Below, one piece after another: positions 4,710 to 11,208 of a stretch of DNA of 11,947 bases. This stretch comes from Actinomycetes bacterium (GTDB lineage Bacteria > Actinomycetota > Acidimicrobiia > Acidimicrobiales > RAAP-2), in assembly GCA_021807655.1 (NCBI GenBank), contig JAKBCT010000021.1:1-11947 (forward strand), written 5' to 3'. The notes beneath the pieces are model-generated. The model was not told the origin of the DNA. It did not search any database and saw nothing but the letters and a program-made list of their open reading frames with translations. Numbering within the stretch: position 1 is the stretch's first letter; every line of letters begins with the position of its first letter. The translations under genes and the position numbers were made by a program.

Positions 4710-7094
4710 GTGGCGTCGGCTCAAAAACCCAAGAAGGCTCGGGCGCGCACGCAGCCGCCGCGCGCGCGTGGGTCGCACGCGTCGCACGCTACGCCTTCAC
4801 TATGGCGCCGCCACCGACGCGACGTGTGGGTCGTCGCCCTTGTCGTTCTCGGACTCTTCCTCGGTCTCGCCGAAGTTCACGCCCTCGGTGCCGTAGGACG
4901 TCCCCTGGCCCGGTTGGTGGGCGAGTTGGTCGGTGTGGCTCGGGTGATCTTGCCGATTGCGTTGGTTGCCCTGGGCGTGACACTGGTGCGCGAACGCGTG
5001 GAACTCGATACCGTACGGCTGAGTTGGGGACTCGTGCTCGGCGTGATCGGCCTGAGTGGACTCGGTGACCTCGCGGGCGGGCGTCCCTCAATTCACGCGA
5101 CCGCCGCGCAACTCGGTCGCGCCGGCGGTTGGCTCGGGGTGCTGAGCGGCGGTGGGCTCGGTCGCGCGTTCGGATCGGTGGGGGCCGTCGTGGCGCTCGT
5201 GGCCGTGTTGGTGATCGCGGTCATTGTCACTACCGGCGTAGGGCTGCGCACCCTCGTCACGGTGGCGGTGCGTTGGACGCGTGGCGCGGTGCGGGCGCTG
5301 ACGCGCTGGTGGATTCCAAAGAGCCAACCGCCGACGTCAGGCGCGGCGAGTCCACTTGCCGAGCCCGACGCGGTCCCGGGGTCTCGCCGGCGCGATCGGA
5401 CCGCGCTCGCGACGCCGGTCTCTGAGGAGGGCGATGCCGTCGACGACGGGTGGCCCGACGTCGACGGCATCGACTACGTCGAACCAGATCCACCCGAGGT
5501 ACCCGACGTGGACGCGGATCCAATACCCGTGCGCCGTGCCGATTCGGCTCGAACAGCGCAACCCGCGCCCGTGGGGGAGGCGGAGCGGACGTGGATGCTG
5601 CCGCCGCTCACGTTGCTCGCGCGAACGAGGGAGCAGCGACAGGATCGCGCCAGCGTGGAATTGGCCGGCGCGGAGTTAGTCGAGGCCCTGGGCGCTCACG
5701 GTGTCGAGACGACGTTGGTCGGTTTCACCGTCGGCCCCACGGTAACCCGTTTCGAGCTGGAGCTCGGCCCCGGGGTCAAGGTGGCGCGCCTCACCGCGCT
5801 GAGCAAGGACATCGCGTACGCCATGGCCACGCCCGATGTGCGGATCCTGGCCCCGATCCCGGGACGCTCGGCGATTGGCGTCGAGGTGCCCAACCGTCAC
5901 CGCACGCTCGTTGCCCTCGGTGACCTGCTCGCCACCGACGAGGCGCGTGACGCCCGCCAACCACTCGACGTGCCGATCGGGCGCGACATAGCCGGTCAAA
6001 CGGTGATCCTGAATTTGGGCGAGATGCCCCACGTGCTCATCTCGGGCGCCACCGGCGCGGGCAAGAGTTCGTGCATCAACGCACTCGTCACGTCCCTGGT
6101 CATCCGCGCGACACCCGAGCAGGTGCGGCTCTTGCTGATTGACCCCAAGCGCGTGGAGATGGGTCACTATCAGGACTTGCCCCACCTACTCGCCCCGGTG
6201 GTGGTCGATCCGAAGAAGGCCGCCGGCACGCTCGCCTGGGCGGTGAAAGAGATGGAACGGCGCTACGACGTGCTGGCCTCGTGCGGCGCGCGTGACATCA
6301 CGGGCTATCACGAGATGATGGACCGCGGCGAGCTCGATCCGGCGCCCAGTCTGGCCGAAGAGGTTGGCGAGGCGATCGAGCGTGCGACGGGACTGGCGTC
6401 CGAGGCGCCGCGACGCGTTGGGCCCGAACGACTGCCCTACATCGTCATCGTGGTCGACGAGTTGAACGACCTGATGATGGTCGCCGCCCGCGACGTTGAG
6501 GACTCGGTGGTGCGCATAGCGCAGATGGCCCGGGCAGTGGGGATCCACCTCGTCCTGGCGACCCAGCGCCCGAGCGTCGACGTCATCACCGGCGTCATCA
6601 AGGCCAACGTACCCAGTCGCATGGCCTTCGCTGTCTCGTCCCTGGCCGACAGTCGCGTGATCCTCGACCAGGCGGGTGCCGAGCGCCTGGTGGGCAAGGG
6701 GGACATGCTCCTGGTGACCGCAACCAGCAACATTGCGCGGCGCATTCAGTCGCCGTGGGTCTCCGAGGTCGAGGTCCAACGCGTGGTCGATTACTGGCGG
6801 GCCCAGGGTGGTCGGACCGAGACCGTCGTGGCGCTCGACGTGCCCGCAGAACGAACGGGTGGAGGGCCGTCGGACGATGACGACGAACTGCTTCGCCAAG
6901 CCCGCGACCTGGTGATCCGCACGCAATCGGGATCCACCTCGATGCTCCAACGCAAGCTGCGCATCGGGTTTGCCCGTGCGGGACGGCTCATGGACCTGCT
7001 CGAACAAGAGCACGTGGTGGCACCGGGCGATGGATCCAAGGCTCGTCGGGTGTTGATCGCCCGAGACGACCACGTGGCCAGCGGCGACGAGTAG
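4710..7094 (+). CDS. ftsK: DNA translocase FtsK/SpoIIIE family
   Basis: FtsK anchors at the division septum and pumps chromosomal DNA with a RecA-like motor, ending segregation and activating XerCD at dif. Residues below count from the GTG at 4710 (794 aa); the GTG at 4689 would add seven. A basic N-terminus precedes about four membrane segments (roughly 40-61, 77-97, 106-122, 157-182), then an acidic, proline-rich linker (about 210-290). The motor has Walker A GATGAGKS (446-453), IDPKRVEMG (477-485), Walker B IVIVVDELNDLMM (578-590), ATQRPSVDVITG (617-628) and KGDMLL (663-668). The C-terminal gamma domain contains STSMLQRKLRIGFARAGRLMD (742-762) and DGSKARRVL, the DNA-sequence-reading winged helix. 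DELNDLMM has Asn where the family nearly always has Ala. The linker holds the second 20-base repeat. Confidence 0.95.
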   Translation: MASAQKPKKARARTQPPRARGSHASHATPSLWRRHRRDVWVVALVVLGLFLGLAEVHALGAVGRPLARLVGELVGVARVILPIALVALGVTLVRERVELDTVRLSWGLVLGVIGLSGLGDLAGGRPSIHATAAQLGRAGGWLGVLSGGGLGRAFGSVGAVVALVAVLVIAVIVTTGVGLRTLVTVAVRWTRGAVRALTRWWIPKSQPPTSGAASPLAEPDAVPGSRRRDRTALATPVSEEGDAVDDGWPDVDGIDYVEPDPPEVPDVDADPIPVRRADSARTAQPAPVGEAERTWMLPPLTLLARTREQRQDRASVELAGAELVEALGAHGVETTLVGFTVGPTVTRFELELGPGVKVARLTALSKDIAYAMATPDVRILAPIPGRSAIGVEVPNRHRTLVALGDLLATDEARDARQPLDVPIGRDIAGQTVILNLGEMPHVLISGATGAGKSSCINALVTSLVIRATPEQVRLLLIDPKRVEMGHYQDLPHLLAPVVVDPKKAAGTLAWAVKEMERRYDVLASCGARDITGYHEMMDRGELDPAPSLAEEVGEAIERATGLASEAPRRVGPERLPYIVIVVDELNDLMMVAARDVEDSVVRIAQMARAVGIHLVLATQRPSVDVITGVIKANVPSRMAFAVSSLADSRVILDQAGAERLVGKGDMLLVTATSNIARRIQSPWVSEVEVQRVVDYWRAQGGRTETVVALDVPAERTGGGPSDDDDELLRQARDLVIRTQSGSTSMLQRKLRIGFARAGRLMDLLEQEHVVAPGDGSKARRVLIARDDHVASGDE
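5383..5402 (+). repeat. 20-base exact direct repeat, copy 2 (inside ftsK)
   Basis: This is identical to 4633-4652 and starts exactly 750 bases downstream of it. It lies in the ftsK linker, where it encodes roughly SRRRDRT. The 20-base identity is well beyond what chance would usually give in 12 kb. Confidence 0.8.
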
Positions 7095-7121
7095 GCCCCT
7101 CGCCGAGGTCGAGCGACCGCC

Positions 7122-7127
7122 TACGCT
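7122..7127 (+). promoter_or_regulatory. Putative leaderless -10 element of thrB (TACGCT)
   Basis: TACGCT ends exactly six bases before the thrB ATG at 7134, in the 39-base gap after ftsK. The gap contains no Shine-Dalgarno-like sequence near the ATG. It also holds GGTCG/CGACC (7107-7118), too tight an inverted repeat to call a terminator. Confidence 0.65.
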
Positions 7128-7133
7128 ACTTCC

Positions 7134-7979
7134 ATGTTCGCGCGCGTTCCCGCCAGTTCGGCCAATCTGGGGCCCGGTTTCGACACGCTAGCGGTGGCCC
7201 TCAATCGGTACGTGGAAGTCGAGCTGCACGAGGCCGACGAGTTCTCCATCGCGACGAGCGGCACGGGCGCCGGTCAGTTCGATGACGAACACCACCTCGC
7301 CGCAGTCGTGGCGGCGTCGGTGCTGGGCCACTACCGCTTCGCGCTGTCGGTCTTCTCCGAGATTCCCCTCTCGCGGGGGTTGGGATCATCGGCGGCCGTC
7401 GCCCTCGCCGCGGCCGCAGCGGCCGGCGCCGCGGACCCCTTGGGTGTCGCCGTGCGGCGAGATGGGCACGCCGAGAACGCCGCGGCGTCGTGGCGCGGCG
7501 GGCTCGTCGTGGCCGACGCGCGTGACGGTGACGTCGTGGTCGCCGACCTGGCCCTTGACCCAGAGTGGCGGTTCGTGGTCGTCGTGCCGGACGTCGAGCT
7601 CGCGACGGCCGACGCGCGGCGGGTCTTGCCGTCACAGGTCCCCTTCGCCGACGCGGTAGCCAACCTGACGTCGCTCGGACTGTTGATCGCCGGTCTCGCG
7701 GATCATCGACGTTTCGTTGGTGGGTCGATGCGCGATCGTCTCCACCAGCCATTTCGCGCCGCCCTCCTACCATTCGCCGAAGCGCTGATGGACGCGTTGC
7801 GCGCCGCGGGAGCGGTCGACGCCTGTTGGTCGGGTGCGGGGTCGAGCATGCTCGGACTAGTCAGCGTTGACCGGGCTGACGCGGTCGCCCGTGGGGTGCG
7901 CCACTTCTGCGGCGAGGCCGGCGTCGAGGCGGTGGTGGAGGTGCTCGAAGCGGATCGTACGGGTCTGGTCGTGCGTTGA
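7134..7979 (+). CDS. thrB: Homoserine kinase
   Basis: ThrB phosphorylates homoserine with ATP to give O-phosphohomoserine, the step before threonine synthase. The protein is a GHMP-family kinase of 281 residues, slightly short for the family. The N-terminal VPASSANLGPGFD (5-17) is the substrate-side signature. The GHMP phosphate loop IPLSRGLGSSAA (77-88) is intact, GHAEN (111-115) stands where relatives have GHPDN, and ARRVLP (161-166) matches the conserved Arg-containing stretch. The C-terminal GHMP motif reads SGAGSSMLGL (233-242). The Pro-to-Ala and Asp-to-Glu changes in GHAEN are mild. The ATG is supported by the motif near the N-terminus and by TACGCT six bases upstream. Homoserine dehydrogenase and threonine synthase, frequent neighbours, are absent; the next gene overlaps by four bases. 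Confidence 0.94.
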   Translation: MFARVPASSANLGPGFDTLAVALNRYVEVELHEADEFSIATSGTGAGQFDDEHHLAAVVAASVLGHYRFALSVFSEIPLSRGLGSSAAVALAAAAAAGAADPLGVAVRRDGHAENAAASWRGGLVVADARDGDVVVADLALDPEWRFVVVVPDVELATADARRVLPSQVPFADAVANLTSLGLLIAGLADHRRFVGGSMRDRLHQPFRAALLPFAEALMDALRAAGAVDACWSGAGSSMLGLVSVDRADAVARGVRHFCGEAGVEAVVEVLEADRTGLVVR

Positions 7980-8866
7980 GGAGCCACCGGGACGCGCGTG
8001 CGCGCACGGTGGCCGGCGTCGCGTTCGTGCTCGCGGGCGCGACGACCATCCAGTGGTCGGCGGCAATCGTCACGCCGGTGCTCGGTGTCATCGGTCCGTC
8101 GGCGGCCACGGCGTGGCGCTACCTCATCGGCGCGTTCGTGCTCGTCGCGTTGACCCGCCCGCGGGTTCGTCACTGGTCACGATCCCAGTGGCTGGGGGCG
8201 ACGGCCCTGGGTGTGTCCACGGCAGTGATGAGCTTCTGCTTCTACCAGTCGATCGCTCGCATCACGCTCGGCAGTGCCGTGGCGATTGAGTACCTCGGCC
8301 CGTTCCTCGTCGCGGCGCTCGGTCGACGCACGGCGCGTCACCTCGTCCTGGTCGCCGTGGCCGGCGCCGGTGTACTCGCCCTCGCGCGACCCGGTGGTGG
8401 GGTGACGCTCGTCGGTGGGCTGTTCGCGCTCGGCTCGGGCGCGGGCTGGGCCGGGTACGCCTTCGCCTCGCGGCGGGTCGGTCACACGACCGATGGATTT
8501 CAGGGTCTCGCCGTGGCGATGGCGATCGCGGCGGTGCTGGCGTCACCGTTCGCGGTGGCGTCCGTTACGCGACTGTTCAGCCACGCCGCGATGACCGGTC
8601 GGATGGCGCTGGTTGCCCTGATGTCCATCGTCGTGGGCTTCGCGCTCGAGATGCAGGCGCTGCGACGAATTCGGCCGTCGGTGGTCAGCGTGGTTATCGC
8701 CCTCGATCCCGCCGTCGCCTTCGTGGTCGGGTGGCTGCTGCTGGGCCAGACGATATCGACCTGGGACATCGTCGGTTTGATCTGCGTCGTGGTCGCGGGC
8801 GTTGGGGTCACCTACGACGTCGCGAAGGCCGGCGAGGCGCTCGACCTCACCGGCGTGGGCGCCTAA
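7976..8866 (+). CDS. RhtA-like EamA/DMT-family exporter, probably threonine/homoserine
   Basis: This 296-residue integral membrane protein of the drug/metabolite transporter superfamily has about ten hydrophobic segments in two EamA repeats. It most resembles the RhtA group: AIEYLGPFLVAALGRR (about 102-117), an LGSGAGWAGYAFASRRVG stretch, FALEMQALRRIRPS near the second repeat, then IALDPAVAFVVGWLLLGQ. RhtA of E. coli exports threonine and homoserine. The direct overlap with thrB supports a related substrate here, but this is inferred from context. The start is a TTG that shares TTGA with the thrB stop, so translation is probably coupled. No TANNNT lies six bases upstream. A purine-rich GAGGAG at 7978-7983 lies just inside the frame, and an alternative in-frame GTG at 8009 cannot be excluded. 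Confidence 0.85.
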   Translation: MRSHRDARARTVAGVAFVLAGATTIQWSAAIVTPVLGVIGPSAATAWRYLIGAFVLVALTRPRVRHWSRSQWLGATALGVSTAVMSFCFYQSIARITLGSAVAIEYLGPFLVAALGRRTARHLVLVAVAGAGVLALARPGGGVTLVGGLFALGSGAGWAGYAFASRRVGHTTDGFQGLAVAMAIAAVLASPFAVASVTRLFSHAAMTGRMALVALMSIVVGFALEMQALRRIRPSVVSVVIALDPAVAFVVGWLLLGQTISTWDIVGLICVVVAGVGVTYDVAKAGEALDLTGVGA

Positions 8867-8875
8867 CCGGGTCGG

Positions 8876-8881
8876 TAGGCT
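8876..8881 (+). promoter_or_regulatory. Putative leaderless -10 element of miaB (TAGGCT)
   Basis: TAGGCT ends exactly six bases before the miaB GTG at 8888, within the 21-base gap after the exporter gene. Ten bases (GTAGGCTGGC) and the following GTGTC start are shared with the siderophore-reductase promoter. This is probably the head of the miaB-miaA-dapF unit. Confidence 0.65.
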
Positions 8882-8887
8882 GGCTCC

Positions 8888-10279
8888 GTGTCGACGCCGC
8901 GCACCTTCGCCATACGCACGTTCGGCTGTCAGATGAACGAGCACGACTCCGAACGCCTGGCTGGCCTTCTGGTCGGCGAGGGGATGGTGCGCGCCTCCAG
9001 CGATGCCGAGGCCGACGTCGTCGTCTTTAATACCTGCACCATCCGCGAGAACGCGGACCTGAAGCTCTACAGCGCGCTCGGCCACCTGAAGGCGATCAAG
9101 GCGTCGCGCCCAACGATGCAGATCGCCGTGGGGGGCTGTCTGGCCCAGCACGAACGCGAGCGGATCCTCGAGCGCGCCGGTTGGGTCGACGTGGTCTTCG
9201 GCACCCATAACCTGGCCGACGCGCCGGCGCTGTTGGCGCGCGCTCGCGTGGAGGGTCCCATCGTGGACGTGCGCGACGCACCCGATCCCGTGGCGAATCG
9301 TGACATGGCGCCGGCGTTGAGCGCCGTGCGCGACGTGCCCTGGGCGGCGTGGATGACGATCCAGACGGGCTGTGACAATTCGTGCAGCTACTGCATCGTG
9401 CCCGAGGTTCGCGGCGGCGAGATCAGCCGGCCGCTCGACGACTTGATCGCCGAGGCGACGATGCTGGCGAGCACCGGGGTGACCGAAATCACCGTGCTCG
9501 GTCAGAACGTGAACTCGTACGGGCGCGACCTGACCAAACGGCGGCCGCTGTTCGCCGAGCTCCTGCGCTCACTGGGCTCAGTGGAGGGGATCGAGCGGAT
9601 TCGCTTCACCAGTCCCCACCCCAAGGACTTGCGGCCCGAGACGATTGAGGCGATGGCCGAGGTCGCGGCGGTCTGCCCACAGCTGCACCTACCACTGCAG
9701 TCCGGCTCGAACCGGGTGCTGCGGGCGATGCGACGCGGCTACACCGCCGAGCGCTACCTCGAACGCCTCGCCGCCGCCCGGGCGGTGATCGACGACTTGG
9801 CCGTCTCGACCGATCTGATCGTTGGCCATCCCGGCGAGACGGACGCCGACTTCGAACAGACGCTCGAGGTGGTCGCCGCGGCCGACTATGACGCGGCCTT
9901 CACGTTCATCTTCTCGCCACGCGAGGGAACGCGGGCGGCCGCGATGTCGACGGCGTTCGTACCCGAGGACGTCATCGCCGATCGCTTCCAACGACTGAAA
10001 CTGGTGCTGGACCGTTCCGCACTGCGCGCGCACGCGGCGCGAGAGGGCCGCCGCGAGGAAGTGCTGGTTGAGGGTCCGTCTCGTCGAAACAGCGAGCGTT
10101 GGTCGGGTCGTACCCGGCAGGGCAAACTGGTCCACTTCGACGCCGATCCGGGGCTACGTCCCGGTGCACTCGTGGAGGCGCTCATCGACCACGGTGCGCC
10201 CTACCACCTGCTGGGCCGGGTAACCCGCGAGCTTCGCCCGCCGCGCCACCGGGTACGCATCCCACTCGCCGTCTCGTGA
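8888..10279 (+). CDS. miaB: tRNA-2-methylthio-N6-dimethylallyladenosine synthase
   Basis: MiaB is a radical-SAM methylthiotransferase. It converts i6A37 in tRNAs that read U-starting codons to ms2i6A37, acting after MiaA. The 463 residues are normal. The N-terminal MTTase domain holds the three cysteines of one 4Fe-4S cluster: TFGCQMNEHDSE (Cys14), FNTCTIRENA (Cys50) and GGCLAQ (Cys84). The radical-SAM cluster motif is GCDNSCSYCIVPEVRGGE (161-178; Cys162, Cys166, Cys169). LGQNVNSYG (204-212), SPHPKD (242-247), LHLPLQSGSNRVL (266-278) and DLIVGHPGET (309-318) complete the barrel. A C-terminal TRAM-like RNA-binding region spans about 385-447. SYG in the QNVNSYG stretch and the VPEVRG pattern favour MiaB over MtaB or RimO. 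GTG start with TAGGCT six bases upstream; the stop overlaps miaA by GTGA. Confidence 0.96.
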   Translation: MSTPRTFAIRTFGCQMNEHDSERLAGLLVGEGMVRASSDAEADVVVFNTCTIRENADLKLYSALGHLKAIKASRPTMQIAVGGCLAQHERERILERAGWVDVVFGTHNLADAPALLARARVEGPIVDVRDAPDPVANRDMAPALSAVRDVPWAAWMTIQTGCDNSCSYCIVPEVRGGEISRPLDDLIAEATMLASTGVTEITVLGQNVNSYGRDLTKRRPLFAELLRSLGSVEGIERIRFTSPHPKDLRPETIEAMAEVAAVCPQLHLPLQSGSNRVLRAMRRGYTAERYLERLAAARAVIDDLAVSTDLIVGHPGETDADFEQTLEVVAAADYDAAFTFIFSPREGTRAAAMSTAFVPEDVIADRFQRLKLVLDRSALRAHAAREGRREEVLVEGPSRRNSERWSGRTRQGKLVHFDADPGLRPGALVEALIDHGAPYHLLGRVTRELRPPRHRVRIPLAVS

Positions 10280-11208
10280 GTGGGGTCGCGGTAGCGCTCG
10301 TCGGGGCGACCGCGACGGGCAAGTCCGTGCTCGCGCACGCGGTGGCGCGCGAAGATCCCCGGTGCGAGATCGTGGCCGTTGACGCCATGACCGTCTATCG
10401 AGGCATGGACCTGGCGACGGCGAAGGCGACGCCGGCCGAGCGACTCGAAGTTACGTACCACCTGCTCGACCTCGTCGGAGCGCACGAGGAGTTCACGGTC
10501 GCCCAGTACCAGCGTGCGGCGCGACGCGTGACCGACGACGTCTGGTCGCGCGGACAAAGGGTGATCTACGTTGGGGGCACCGGACTCTACCTTCGGGCCG
10601 TGCTGGATGATCTGGAGATTCCGGGGCAGTTCGACGAGGTTCGCCGCGAGCTCGAGGCGAGGGTCATGGGCGGCGAGGACCTGTACTCGCAGCTCACCCG
10701 CGTGGATCCCGTGGCCGCGACCCGTCTCGAGCCGAGCAACGTTCGACGCGTCGTTCGAGCGCTGGAGGTGACGCTCGGCAGTGGCCGACCCTTCTCGACG
10801 TACGGGCCCGGGCTCGCCACGTACGCACCAGCGCGGGTCGTGCAGGTGGGTCTTCGGGTGCCCGTCGAGGAACTCGACGCACGGATCGAACGTCGTTTTC
10901 ACCAGTGGATGCGTGACGGCCTGCTCGACGAGGTTCGCCGACTCGTCGCCGATCCGCGCGGGCTCAGCCGGACGGCTCGTCAGGCGGTTGGCTATCGCCA
11001 GATGCTCGCGCACCTCGAGGAGGGTCTCGATCTGAACGCGGCGGTCGAGGCGTCGATCGCTCAGAGCCGACGCCTCGCGCGCCGTCAGCGATCGTGGTTC
11101 AATCGCGATCCTCGAATCGAGTGGTTCGAGGATCCGCTCGCCGCCGCACAACGGGTCACCGACGTGTTGAACGGCGCCGACGGCGACGTGCGAGACTGGC
11201 GAACGTGA
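10276..11208 (+). CDS. miaA: tRNA dimethylallyltransferase
   Basis: MiaA transfers the dimethylallyl group from DMAPP to N6 of A37 in tRNA, making the substrate for MiaB, encoded immediately upstream. The 310 residues are a usual length. The P-loop is GATATGKS (10-17), followed by VDAMTVYRGMDLATAK (35-50), where Asp36 is the likely general base and Ala37 replaces the more frequent Ser. YHLLDLVGAHEEFTV (61-75), YVGGTGLYLRA (98-108), RRVVRALEV (157-165), AVGYRQM (237-243) and SRRLARRQRSWF (264-275) are the remaining family signatures. The frame is open far upstream inside miaB, but the GTG at 10276 puts the P-loop at the normal position and overlaps the miaB stop as GTGA, implying translational coupling. 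No TANNNT precedes this start. Confidence 0.96.
   Translation: MSGVAVALVGATATGKSVLAHAVAREDPRCEIVAVDAMTVYRGMDLATAKATPAERLEVTYHLLDLVGAHEEFTVAQYQRAARRVTDDVWSRGQRVIYVGGTGLYLRAVLDDLEIPGQFDEVRRELEARVMGGEDLYSQLTRVDPVAATRLEPSNVRRVVRALEVTLGSGRPFSTYGPGLATYAPARVVQVGLRVPVEELDARIERRFHQWMRDGLLDEVRRLVADPRGLSRTARQAVGYRQMLAHLEEGLDLNAAVEASIAQSRRLARRQRSWFNRDPRIEWFEDPLAAAQRVTDVLNGADGDVRDWRT

Noticed and set aside
3994..4896. Forward open frame of 300 codons covering the siderophore-reductase gene and the start of ftsK
   Set aside because: It has no motif and conflicts with two supported genes; the reverse-strand frame has the flavoprotein signatures.
6186..7073. Reverse-strand open frame of 295 codons opposite the FtsK motor
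   Set aside because: His- and Asp-rich translation typical of an antisense frame; the FtsK motor and gamma motifs occupy the other strand.
7098..7118. Small inverted repeats after ftsK (CCTCG/CGAGG and GGTCG/CGACC)
   Set aside because: Loops of one or two bases cannot form stable hairpins with these stems and no T tract follows.
10099..10275. Upstream extension of miaA into miaB
   Set aside because: The extension translates as an Arg/Pro-rich shadow of miaB. The GTG at 10276 gives the normal distance to the P-loop and a GTGA overlap.
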